Origin: Prochlorococcus sp. AG-409-L14
Lineage (GTDB): Bacteria; Cyanobacteriota; Cyanobacteriia; PCC-6307; Cyanobiaceae
Direction: 5' to 3'
DNA: 57,153 nt
Assembly: GCA_003215545.1 (NCBI GenBank)
Contig: QCKF01000007.1
Location: 1-57,153 of the forward strand
This document shows, piece by piece, positions 49,675-57,153 of the stretch. The notes under the pieces are model-generated. The model worked only from the letters and a program-made list of their open reading frames with translations, was not told the origin of the DNA and did no database searches. How positions within the stretch are numbered: position 1 is the first letter of the stretch; each line of letters opens with the position of its first letter. The position numbers and the translations under genes were made by a program.

Positions 49675-51090
49675 ATGACTTGGGCATTATTTCTTACTGG
49701 TTTTTTTGTTTTTAGCGGGTCAATTTGGCTACGTCATAATTGGATCCAAACTAGTGCTTGGGACTTGGGAATATTTGATCAGGCTGTTTATCTAATATCT
49801 CAAGGCTCAACCCCCTACAGCTCGCTTTTAGGATTTCATATCCTTGGTGATCATGGAGCTCTAGTACTTTACCCTATAGGCTGGCTATCTATAATTTTTC
49901 CATCAGTAAACTTGTTATTTATTCTACAGGGAGCTGCCCTCTCAGCGTCAATATTTCCATTATCAAAATTAGCCAAGAATAATAAACTCTCTCATAGTTT
50001 AACGACTGCAAGTTTGGCAATGTTTCTATTATACCCTGTTATCTTCAATACATCAATCTTTGATTTCCATCCAGAAGTTTTAGCAGTACCATTAATTACT
50101 CAGGTATTGTTGTTGCTAGATCAATCCAGCAAGAAAAATTATCTCTTAATTTTCCTATGTCTGTTCTTAGCACTTACATGCAAAATCACCGTATCTCTAG
50201 TTGTACTTGGTCTAGGAATCTGGCAAATTCTAAAAAAGAGAAGAGTACTTGGATCTTTTATTTCTGCGATTGGGTGTAGCTGGTTTCTTTTAATCAGTAT
50301 GGTTGTAATCCCATACTTTGGAGGTACTGATTCTGAGATAAATCGCCACGCCAGCAAATTTGGATTGAGAAGTGAAGAAATATTCAATCTCAACTATATT
50401 AATGAGAATATTTCTATACTTCTTCGACAGTTAATTTCAATTCAAAATCTTGAATATTTATTATTACTAATTGTTCCAGTTCTATACCTCTGTCTTTTTA
50501 AGAATCGAAAAAACACTTTATTTGATTTACTACCTTTTGCTCCTTGCCTGTTTATCAACTTAATTGCATCATCAGTAACAATGAAGAATCTAGTTCATCA
50601 GTATTCTCTATTTTTGGTACCTTTTCTAGCTGTAGTTGTTCAAAAGTCACTTTTCAAAATTCAAAATGGAATTCAATATTATCCAATTTGGTTTACAAAA
50701 AGAGCCTCAAAGATTATATTAATCTGGTCACTTTTTATATTTATCCTCCTCTCCAGAGTAACTTTCTTCTTTGGAACATTCCAAGATAGACTTGATACAG
50801 CTTTGCAATGTAGGGAAGCAATATCGATAATCGATCCAAAGTCATCAGTTCTAACTAGCAATGATTTAGTGCCTCATTTGTCCCGCAGAAAAGTAATAGC
50901 GCTTACAACTTCAGATAAATTAACTAAGTTGGAAGATTTTGATGAGATTCTTCTAGACAAAAAGCATCCTGGCTGGAAGTCTAGTATTGAAATTATTGAT
51001 GATATAATTATGAAGTTATCAAGCAATCCATCTTGGTCTATTAAATATGAAAAAGGACCAGTTATCTTGTTTGCCAAATCATCACTTTAG
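49675..51090 (+). CDS. DUF2079 multi-pass membrane protein (GT-C like)
   Basis: A 471-residue protein with about ten membrane helices. The DUF2079 signature is clear: AWDLGIFDQAVYLISQG near residue 34, GFHILGDHGALVLYPIGWLS, and FDFHPEVLAVPLI. The family resembles membrane glycosyltransferases using polyprenyl-phosphate sugars. The following gene encodes an enzyme type that makes such donors, with a 17-base gap, which supports a working pair. The C-terminal 90 residues are soluble. Confidence 0.88.
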   Translation: MTWALFLTGFFVFSGSIWLRHNWIQTSAWDLGIFDQAVYLISQGSTPYSSLLGFHILGDHGALVLYPIGWLSIIFPSVNLLFILQGAALSASIFPLSKLAKNNKLSHSLTTASLAMFLLYPVIFNTSIFDFHPEVLAVPLITQVLLLLDQSSKKNYLLIFLCLFLALTCKITVSLVVLGLGIWQILKKRRVLGSFISAIGCSWFLLISMVVIPYFGGTDSEINRHASKFGLRSEEIFNLNYINENISILLRQLISIQNLEYLLLLIVPVLYLCLFKNRKNTLFDLLPFAPCLFINLIASSVTMKNLVHQYSLFLVPFLAVVVQKSLFKIQNGIQYYPIWFTKRASKIILIWSLFIFILLSRVTFFFGTFQDRLDTALQCREAISIIDPKSSVLTSNDLVPHLSRRKVIALTTSDKLTKLEDFDEILLDKKHPGWKSSIEIIDDIIMKLSSNPSWSIKYEKGPVILFAKSSL

Positions 51091-51107
51091 CTTGACTCCA
51101 GAAAATA

Positions 51108-52226
51108 ATGAATATTGAATTAACCAAAAAAGAATATCTAACAATTGTTCTTCCTACCTTCAATGAAAGAAAAAATATCGAAAACTTAATATGCGAATTA
51201 ATATCTTTCTCCGATTCTTATGAACTAGAGATCGTTATTGTAGATGACAACTCCACGGATGGTACGACCTCTTTAGTAAGAAGCTTGGCTCAGAGAGACC
51301 GGCGAATTCGCCTAATACATCGTCTAAACAGGTCAGGATTGGCTAGTGCTATAAAAGAAGGCATTTTTAATGCGACAGGTGATTTCATAGCGGTAATGGA
51401 TAGTGATGGTCAACATGAGCCGATTTCCGTAATAAATGCAATAGGAAAATTAAGAAAAGAAGATTTAGATTTAGTTGTTGGTAGTAGATTTCTTAAAGAC
51501 TCAGTAATTAAAGGTTTAAATCTAAATAGGAAAAAAGGTTCTTCATTGGCAAATCGTTTTGCAAGATTTAGCTTGCGAAAAGAATACAAGCATATTACAG
51601 ATTATATGAGTGGTTTTTTTGTAATCAATAGAAAGTCTTGCCTGCCTTACATACATAAGGTAAATGTTAATGGATTCAAATTTCTCTACGAATTACTTTC
51701 GGTTAGTAATGGAAGGTTGAAAGTAGAAGAGCAAAAACTTATTTTCCAACCTAGGATTTTTGGCCGCTCTAAATTAGATCTTCCAGTAATATGGGATTTC
51801 TTAGTTTCCTTATTGCATTCAATTTGCTTTCGTATCTTACCTAGAAGAGCAATTGGATTTGCGTTAGTAGGTGCTATAGGAGTATTTGTCCAACTAATAA
51901 CCACTAGTACGTTAATGTTAATATTTAGTATGTCTTTTAAATCTGCCTTACCATACGCAGTTGTGATCGCTGCGAGTTCTAATTATTTAATAAATAATGC
52001 ACTTACATTTCGTTCACAAAAACTAAAGAGATGGCTTTTAGTTAAAGGCTTATTAAAATTTCTTTTAGTAGCTTCTCTACCAGCAATTGCTAATATTGGC
52101 CTTGCTACAACTTTTTACAATGTAATTTCTCCTAATACTTTTTTAGCACAGGTAGCTGGGATTCTTGTTGTATTTGTATGGAATTATGCAGCATCATCTA
52201 GGTTCGTTTGGAATACTCCTAATTAG
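51108..52226 (+). CDS. Polyprenyl-phosphate glycosyltransferase with GtrA domain (DPM1-GtrA fusion)
   Basis: A 372-residue protein. Residues about 1-235 form a dolichol-phosphate mannosyltransferase-like GT2 domain: TIVLPTFNERKNIENLI, VIVDDNSTDGT, AVMDSDGQHEP and GSRFLKDS. Residues about 245-370 are a GtrA-like domain of four helices (GFALVGAIGVFVQLIT, NYLINNALTFRS). It should make a lipid-linked monosaccharide and help flip it, supplying the upstream DUF2079 protein; that partnership is inferred. Confidence 0.9.
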   Translation: MNIELTKKEYLTIVLPTFNERKNIENLICELISFSDSYELEIVIVDDNSTDGTTSLVRSLAQRDRRIRLIHRLNRSGLASAIKEGIFNATGDFIAVMDSDGQHEPISVINAIGKLRKEDLDLVVGSRFLKDSVIKGLNLNRKKGSSLANRFARFSLRKEYKHITDYMSGFFVINRKSCLPYIHKVNVNGFKFLYELLSVSNGRLKVEEQKLIFQPRIFGRSKLDLPVIWDFLVSLLHSICFRILPRRAIGFALVGAIGVFVQLITTSTLMLIFSMSFKSALPYAVVIAASSNYLINNALTFRSQKLKRWLLVKGLLKFLLVASLPAIANIGLATTFYNVISPNTFLAQVAGILVVFVWNYAASSRFVWNTPN

Positions 52227-52608
52227 TTAATGATCAAATAACATGGAATTTATTATCTTTTTATCAGAAGTCGTATGTAGTAATCAAGATAATTTGAAAT
52301 ATGTCTCTATGTAATGAAAATCCTAAAAATCCCTCCAATCTTCTTGAACCAGAAGAAAAAAGAAATTTTTTTCCATCTCAAAGGCTTATTATGAGTAACT
52401 ATAGCAATGCAAATTTTGATGAAATCTTTTCCTTATAACTAAAAAGAAATTGCAATTATAAGCGAGTAAACTTTCTACAAAATGCAAGAAGGGGGTATTA
52501 TATGAATGACCTTGTCTTCATACTTGACCCACTATTGGATTGTTCATTTTCTTTGTTGCGATGAGCATAATGATTACAAAATTTTTTTTCAAAGGATCGA
52601 ACTAGAAA
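52227..52608. other. 382-base gap with one tiny frame
   Basis: Between the DPM1-GtrA gene and the first of a run of small orphan genes. Apart from the 45-codon frame listed at 52301-52438 I see only short broken frames and an AT-rich background. Confidence 0.45.
52301..52438 (+). CDS. Possible small protein (45 residues), unknown
   Basis: ATG at 52301 opens 45 codons: an acidic, proline- and asparagine-rich start (CNENPKNPSNLLEPEEKR) followed by FFPSQRLIMSNYSNANFDEIFSL. No signal or membrane helix and no recognised family. Only its position before other tiny genes supports it; it may be chance. Confidence 0.3.
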   Translation: MSLCNENPKNPSNLLEPEEKRNFFPSQRLIMSNYSNANFDEIFSL

Positions 52609-52815
52609 ATGATTGATTCCTTCACACTTGAGCAGTGCAAGATGGATAAAGAGATTAGGCAACTCAAAATCAAGAACTTGCAGCATGCCATCGAACAGTC
52701 AGAAACTATGATTTCCGAATCGAAAATGGATGGTGAGGCCTTGACCTTTTTGAGAAGGAAAGTCGCCGACTCAAGACAAGATCTCGAAGTGCTCTATTTA
52801 ATGAATGATCAATAG
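52609..52815 (+). CDS. Small coiled-coil protein, unknown function
   Basis: A 68-residue, highly charged helical protein (KMDKEIRQLKIKNLQHAIEQSE) likely forming a coiled coil from about residue 10 to 60. It ends three bases before the next gene and is probably co-transcribed with it. No family recognised; small coiled-coil orphans are common in picocyanobacterial accessory regions. Confidence 0.6.
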   Translation: MIDSFTLEQCKMDKEIRQLKIKNLQHAIEQSETMISESKMDGEALTFLRRKVADSRQDLEVLYLMNDQ

Positions 52816-52818
52816 TAA

Positions 52819-53130
52819 ATGAGAGCATTAATTCTATTTCTATTACTCGTACCTTTAAGTACATCAGCACAAGAAAAGGAATGGTATTGCAGTGAAAGGA
52901 CAACCCATGAGATGCGAAAATGTGCTTTCAAAAAACTTGTAGATTCAGACAAAAATTTGAAGCAGGAACTTCAATCGAAAACTTTTGAAGAGTGGGTGGG
53001 TATTAGGCAAAGTATGTGTGAAGAAGCATATAGACAATCCAAAGAAGTTACTATCTACCCACTTATGGTCTTGAAGTGTTCTGTTGACATGAATAAAATT
53101 CTGCTAGAAAAAACTAGTAGCTTCAATTGA
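52819..53130 (+). CDS. Small secreted protein, LprI-like
   Basis: A 103-residue protein with a signal peptide (residues 1-17, LILFLLLVPLSTSA, cleavage likely after SA). The mature part has spaced cysteines and the pattern CAFKKLVDSDKNLKQEL, then WVGIRQSMCEEAYRQS and LKCSVDMNKILLE, which resembles the LprI/DUF1311 domain (small Cys-rich periplasmic proteins, some acting on lysozyme). Full-length similarity is weak, so the call is tentative. Confidence 0.65.
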   Translation: MRALILFLLLVPLSTSAQEKEWYCSERTTHEMRKCAFKKLVDSDKNLKQELQSKTFEEWVGIRQSMCEEAYRQSKEVTIYPLMVLKCSVDMNKILLEKTSSFN

Positions 53131-53146
53131 TTATGAGGTTTTTACT

Positions 53147-53302
53147 ATGGACTGGGATGCTGCTCGAGCACACTGCAAAGAAAAGAACTGGAAGTGGACG
53201 CTGGATTTAATCGAGAAATACCAGAAAGAAATGCAAGAACTAAAAAACGAAAACGTGAAACTCAAGCGTCAATTAGTCCTTCGTTCTCAACTGAACAAGT
53301 AA
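53147..53302 (+). CDS. Small coiled-coil protein (51 residues), unknown
   Basis: ATG at 53147 opens 51 codons. The N-terminus is Trp-rich (MDWDAARAHCKEKNWKW) and the rest is a heptad-like helix (QKEMQELKNENVKLKRQ). The composition is protein-like, and it follows the secreted protein by 16 bases on the same strand, so it is probably real. Function unknown. Confidence 0.5.
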   Translation: MDWDAARAHCKEKNWKWTLDLIEKYQKEMQELKNENVKLKRQLVLRSQLNK

Positions 53303-53336
53303 TGCCAGGCTCCATTATTTATTGGAGCATATACGA

Positions 53337-53534
53337 ATGGAATGGTTTCAATTGTTTTTCGACAACCACTTGAATCCACAGTACGCCAACAAAGCGATGA
53401 TCAGCCAAGGGATTAATGCCCTAATAACCCAAAAAGACAGCAAAAGTACTAAAGCAGAAACGAGTACACGCTTAGTCATTGCTTTAGCTTCATTAGTCAT
53501 GTATTCCCACCGAGGGATTAAAGGCATTGGATAG
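53337..53534 (+). CDS. Small possible membrane protein, unknown
   Basis: 65 residues from ATG at 53337. A hydrophobic stretch (RLVIALASLVMYSH) lies near the C-terminus; the middle is Ser/Thr/Lys rich (TQKDSKSTKAETS). No family recognised. Support is limited to position in the small-gene run. Confidence 0.4.
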   Translation: MEWFQLFFDNHLNPQYANKAMISQGINALITQKDSKSTKAETSTRLVIALASLVMYSHRGIKGIG

Positions 53535-53700
53535 AACTTGGCTTCCTTCCTTTTTAGAGGATTTTTTTGATTTCAGTTAAATTTCAAAAGGTGGTGAGAT
53601 TTAGGGTGCCCCTTTGATTGAGACACTTTTTTCGAACCTCTTGATTTAATGGCTGGTCTAGCTCTAGTCCTCCGAAAGCAAGTCTGGATGTAATGACGCC

Positions 53701-53940
53701 CTAGTTGCCACCATTACAGAAGTGAACTGCAGCAGATCCAGTTTTCCCGCTTTCCCTGGCTTCATCAACACAGTCAGTAAAAACCTTTGCTTCCTGATTG
53801 ACGAAGCACAAACTTAAAGCGATAGCAGCCAGAGATAATGAAGAGACAACACCAGTCCCTAATTGGATAATTCCGTATGCAAGTATTGCTCCTCTCTTGC
53901 TACGGCATTGCTTCTTCTCATTGTTGCTTTCTTCAGTCAA
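53701..53940 (-). CDS. Small single-helix membrane protein, unknown
   Basis: A 79-residue protein: charged N-terminus (TEESNNEKKQCRSKRG), a membrane stretch (about residues 19-46, LAYGIIQLGTGVVSSLSLAAIALSL reading in part), then a C-terminal domain with two cysteines (DCVDEARESGKTGSAAVHFCNGG) that could form a disulfide outside the membrane. No family recognised. Confidence 0.55.
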   Translation of the reverse strand: MTEESNNEKKQCRSKRGAILAYGIIQLGTGVVSSLSLAAIALSLCFVNQEAKVFTDCVDEARESGKTGSAAVHFCNGGN

Positions 53941-54260
53941 TGCACTTTCTAGTTAGCGATTAAAACCCTATGGAATACTTCCTAGCAACGTGAATAGAGA
54001 GAGCAGGGAAAACCGTAAGGTTCCTGGCCAACCCGCATTACTCTCCCTTCTAAGAAAAGATTACTCAATGTAACCACAAAGTACTTAAGACCTAACAAGC
54101 AAAATGAAGATTATTTTTTGACTAAGGGCCTACTGCAGCAGTGGGGCAAAAGATTGAACTCTCCAAGCACGTTGTCCTGTATAGGCGCTGATCGACCAAG
54201 GTACCTTTTTCGCAATATTCGAAAAATTCAGCTATGTTCACTTAGACAATTAACTAGTAC
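53941..54260. other. 320-base gap with a possible structured element
   Basis: No gene seen. Around 53995-54055 lie complementary segments (GAGAG/CTCTC outer; AACC-GTAA-GGTT inner hairpin), which could be a small RNA or the leader of the minus-strand gene at 53701. The remainder is unremarkable. Confidence 0.35.
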
Positions 54261-54266
54261 TTGAAA

Positions 54267-54584
54267 ATGCTTCGCAAGCAAGAAAAAAATGCAATCACAC
54301 GGGGAGTCTTACTCGGTATCGGTTGGGGATGGGGCTTAGATAGGTTTTATGAGGGAGACAAGAAAGGAGGAATTCTTTCAATCATTGGATGGGCTATGAT
54401 TTTAACAAGTTTCTTCTACCTAAAATGTTCTGGAATTGAATACGTTGATGGAGTGAAGGATTATTCCAACTACAGTCCTAATCCTTTAATCATTCTTCCC
54501 CTTTTAGCTGGATTATATGGAACATATTTGATTATCAGAAAGGCATTTAGATTGGCAAAGCAATTTGAAACTGCAGAAGATTGA
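54267..54584 (+). CDS. TM2-like small membrane protein
   Basis: About 105 residues from ATG at 54267 (TTG at 54261 possible). LLGIGWGWGLDRFYEGDKKGGILSIIGW resembles the TM2 domain: a glycine-rich helix, the DRFY-type turn, and a second helix. A third hydrophobic helix (PLIILPLLAGLYGTYLII) lies near the end. Function of TM2 proteins in bacteria is unclear. Confidence 0.68.
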   Translation: MLRKQEKNAITRGVLLGIGWGWGLDRFYEGDKKGGILSIIGWAMILTSFFYLKCSGIEYVDGVKDYSNYSPNPLIILPLLAGLYGTYLIIRKAFRLAKQFETAED

Positions 54585-54630
54585 TAATCATCACCTAAAT
54601 CAAAGCCCAGCACTTGTTAATGCTATATAG

Positions 54631-55038
54631 ATGAATCTAAATTTACTTATAAATTTCTGCAAAAGTTGCCTAGTTATTCTAATTATTTTTTATCCTCTAA
54701 AAACTGATGCCCTCAAGCATGATTGGGTTTCAGTTCCAAAAAGTCAGGATGGAGAACAATTATGGGATAAAAACAGTGTGCAAAAAAACCAAGATGGATC
54801 TATAAGAATATTCAGTAAATTTATTCCTAAAAATACTACTAAGATCACACAAGATCTTCTTTACACAATGGACATAAATTGCACTGAAAAGTCTTATAGA
54901 GACGTTGCAGTTGGTGCAAAGGAATTTAATGAGTTTAAAAATAAAGATGCTCTTTGGAAAGACCCCGATGGTGATAAATTAATCATAGAAGTAATCGATA
55001 ATGTTTGTACTTTTGGTAAAAATACCGATGCAGCCTAG
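54631..55038 (+). CDS. Small secreted protein, unknown function
   Basis: A 135-residue protein with a signal peptide (about residues 5-27, LVILIIFYPLKTDA). The mature part starts KHDWVSVPKSQDGEQLWDKNSVQ and continues with beta-rich segments and two cysteines (DINCTEK, NVCTFG), a layout resembling small surface-adhesin-type domains. It follows the TM2-like gene by 46 bases. No firm family. Confidence 0.62.
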   Translation: MNLNLLINFCKSCLVILIIFYPLKTDALKHDWVSVPKSQDGEQLWDKNSVQKNQDGSIRIFSKFIPKNTTKITQDLLYTMDINCTEKSYRDVAVGAKEFNEFKNKDALWKDPDGDKLIIEVIDNVCTFGKNTDAA

Positions 55039-55218
55039 GAAGCACTGATTAATTTGGGAATAGGATTCTAAATGTATAGCTCTAATCAAGATAAGTTAAT
55101 TATCTTATCAACTAGATTCCCACTGCTCTGAGAGATTTCGATTATTGTTTCTGTTGTCTCATGGGAAAATAAAAAAAGTCTTCTGGAGATATATTTTTAA
55201 TATATAGTTTTAAAACTT

Positions 55219-56244
55219 TTATCTCTTCAAGAGTAAAGTTCTAAAACCTACCGTCATTAAATTATTTATCGATGGATTTGATTTTCTTATCTCATCTATT
55301 TCCTTTGAATATCTCTTATGAAGATTTACAGCATCTTCTCTAATTAATTCTACAACCCAAAAAGGAGATTCTGTTAGAATTCTTTCATAGTCTTCATATC
55401 TAAGCCTGTTTGGAATACGGTTAAAATTAATGCTTCCTAGAATCTCTTGAATTTCCATTGGATTAGTTATTCCTGCTTCAATTAATTTCTTACGTTGATC
55501 AATCTGGGAAAGCAAATGTAAGCCTATAGGTTTTTCTTTGAATAAATTGTGTTGAGGAATCACCCCATGATCACCAGTAGAGATATGTGAATAGATAGGT
55601 GCAAAATATGAGTATAGTTTTCCCTGTTCCTTTAAGCAATTATAACATGATCTAATTGCTGTAGATAAATCATAAATATGTTCAAAGCAAGCAACCGAGA
55701 AAATATTATCAATAGAATTATTTTCTATTTTAGAATCAATATCTTCGGCATTGCAGAAAATAGTAGATTTTTGTGGGTGCTTTGTATTTTTTTCTGAGTA
55801 AGTTGTTCCACCTTCTTCATGAATATAGTCGGGAGATTCAATATTAGTATATTTATAGACCTCTAATTGATCGAATAAAACATCATTAGGAGTTGATCCT
55901 CCAATCTCTAGAAGATGCTTCCCTGTTAAGTTTACTTTGGCGTGGCAAATAACCAACTCTCTTATTTGATAAATGTTCTTATAAATAGCTCCAACTTGGG
56001 TAAGTAAATGCATTATTCTTTTAAATGTCAAATCTTCTATATCTAATGAAGGATTTATCAGTCCAATTGTAGGTGCATTGTTGAGAGTTTTAATATGCCA
56101 GTCAAATAAAAGTCGGAATGAAATATCATTATTATAAATAATCGGTAATTCCCTCAAAAAAATCTTCCATAATTCAAATTTTACTCCTTGCGAGCTACAA
56201 TGTTCTTCTATGAATTTTAGGAATCTGATGGTTTCACTCTTCAA
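55219..56244 (-). CDS. SAM-dependent methyltransferase-like protein
   Basis: A 341-residue protein. The SAM site is GKHLLEIGGSTPNDVLFDQL near residue 112, followed by NSIDNIFSVACFEHIYDLSTAIRSCYNCLKEQGKLYSYFAPIYS, the Methyltransf_11 type motif IV to V run. The N-terminal 100 residues are helical and unassigned. Its job is unknown; it is the fourth methyltransferase in the accessory half of the window. Confidence 0.78.
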   Translation of the reverse strand: MKSETIRFLKFIEEHCSSQGVKFELWKIFLRELPIIYNNDISFRLLFDWHIKTLNNAPTIGLINPSLDIEDLTFKRIMHLLTQVGAIYKNIYQIRELVICHAKVNLTGKHLLEIGGSTPNDVLFDQLEVYKYTNIESPDYIHEEGGTTYSEKNTKHPQKSTIFCNAEDIDSKIENNSIDNIFSVACFEHIYDLSTAIRSCYNCLKEQGKLYSYFAPIYSHISTGDHGVIPQHNLFKEKPIGLHLLSQIDQRKKLIEAGITNPMEIQEILGSINFNRIPNRLRYEDYERILTESPFWVVELIREDAVNLHKRYSKEIDEIRKSNPSINNLMTVGFRTLLLKR

Positions 56245-56522
56245 AGAAATCGCCCCCCTCAGAGAAAAATAAACTTTTGATTTTATTAATTAAATATATA
56301 CTATCTTTATTTCCCGTCTAGGACTCCAAATTAATTTTTCTTTTTCCTAGCACACTTATTTTGCTCTAGAAACAAAATGGCTACTACAGGTTCTTTTTGG
56401 AACTAACTAAAAGCACAAATCTCTTAAATCCACAAATTGCATTAAAAATTAGACATTCAGGAGTTTCTTGGCGCGTCATGGGACGTAAAGAAAGCGCAGA
56501 GGGTGCATAGGAATCATCAGGA

Positions 56523-56813
56523 CTACCTTTTATAATCGGTTCTATTTTCACTACATACTTTCAAAGTCCCATAAAGAGCAAATGCTTTTGTTACTGAAAG
56601 TACTGTGTCGAAAAAACGCTGACGTCCATCGTAAATCCCCAATACACGTTCTAAACAAATTGGGAGTAGTTCTAATGCTTTAGCTGGTTCCTTGAAATTG
56701 CTCCCGACCAATCCTTGAAGGTACCCCCTTACAAGTCCACGGTTGCAAGAGGAGGGTGTCCTTTTTGATGACTGCCCGTTAATCCAGTTAGATGCTCTAG
56801 ATTTTCTAGTCAT
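56523..56813 (-). CDS. Possible small protein (96 residues), unknown
   Basis: Minus-strand frame of 96 codons, basic N-terminus (TRKSRASNWINGQSSKRTPSS) then a helical core (GLVRGYLQGLVGSNFKEPAKALELLPICLERVLGIY). Composition is protein-like. It is divergent from the TPR gene starting 30 bases away. No family recognised and no RBS that settles it. Confidence 0.4.
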   Translation of the reverse strand: MTRKSRASNWINGQSSKRTPSSCNRGLVRGYLQGLVGSNFKEPAKALELLPICLERVLGIYDGRQRFFDTVLSVTKAFALYGTLKVCSENRTDYKR

Positions 56814-56842
56814 CTGGTTGGATTGACGAACGGGAGTCCCTT

Positions 56843-57153
56843 ATGCAGGAAATCAATACACCAGAAGGTTTCTATGCTTTAGGGATAGAAAACTACAAGA
56901 GGGGAGATTTTCAAGCAGCAAAAGAAGCATTCAATGCCTCACTTGAACTGAAAGAAGACTGGCGGTCCTTCAAAGGACTCGGATGGGCGCTGTTCAACTC
57001 GCAGCAATACCAACCAGCAATAAAGGAATTCAATAAATCACTTGCTCTTCAAAAAGATTGGCAGTCCCACCAAGGTCTTGGATGGGCGCTGTTCAACACG
57101 CAGCAAGATCAACCAGCAATAGATGCATTCAATAAATCACTTGCACTAAAAGA
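56843..57153 (+). CDS. TPR-repeat protein with Trp-marked units, 3' end outside window
   Basis: ATG at 56843 opens a frame that is still open at the last base. It contains YALGIENYKRGDFQAAKEAF then 34-residue units marked KEDWRSFKGLGWALFN and KDWQSHQGLGWALFNTQQ with AIDAFNKSLALK. This is the same unit as in the TPR-sulfotransferase at 42709-44904, so a C-terminal sulfotransferase-type domain beyond the edge is possible but unseen. Two units here are near-identical in DNA, suggesting recent repeat expansion. Confidence 0.85.
   Translation, partial: MQEINTPEGFYALGIENYKRGDFQAAKEAFNASLELKEDWRSFKGLGWALFNSQQYQPAIKEFNKSLALQKDWQSHQGLGWALFNTQQDQPAIDAFNKSLALK

Overview
The window looks like chromosome of a marine picocyanobacterium, most likely a low-light Prochlorococcus (or a close relative). 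This is inferred from AT-rich DNA, tightly packed genes, a nickel superoxide dismutase with its own protease and a nickel-type transporter, the ddl-ftsQ-ftsZ order, a ClpR/ClpP pair, cyanobacterial L33, cobalamin synthesis, and many very small orphan genes. No database search was run; strain and clade are not determined.

Bases 1-29,900 are core genome: NAD(P)H-hydrate repair (cut by the window edge), mnmA, lnt, an FKBP isomerase, the Ni-SOD group (sodN, sodX, NicO-like transporter), trpC, lpd, a SpoU methylase, tRNA-Leu(CAG), murA, tRNA-Leu(CAA)-argD-folC, a FAD oxidase/amidohydrolase pair, tRNA-His, miaB, ddl, a small membrane protein, ftsQ, a DnaJ-domain protein, ftsZ, SRP RNA, panB, hemW, a PIN/TRAM protein, clpR, clpP, ilvC and cobD. 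Two of these genes (cobD, sodX) can only be read full length from a non-standard start codon.

Bases 29,900-57,153 are mostly an accessory, cell-surface type region: a polysaccharide-initiating sugar transferase and GT4 glycosyltransferase, a TIGR04372-like glycosyltransferase, a WbuC-like cupin, four SAM methyltransferases, a PhyH-type dioxygenase, a putative GT-A enzyme, a TPR-sulfotransferase fusion, an O-antigen-ligase-like protein, a GT2 enzyme, a DUF2079 membrane protein and a DPM1-GtrA fusion. This set would fit assembly and decoration (methylation, hydroxylation, sulfation) of a surface glycan. Between them lie a pair of paralogous 142-residue proteins of no recognised family, an isolated rpmG without rpsR beside it, and a run of tiny membrane or secreted orphans (52.3-55.0 kb). 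A second TPR gene with the same tryptophan-marked repeat as the sulfotransferase fusion begins at 56,843 and runs off the end.

Starts were chosen by eye from family length, catalytic residues and spacing; many genes here use GTG or TTG.
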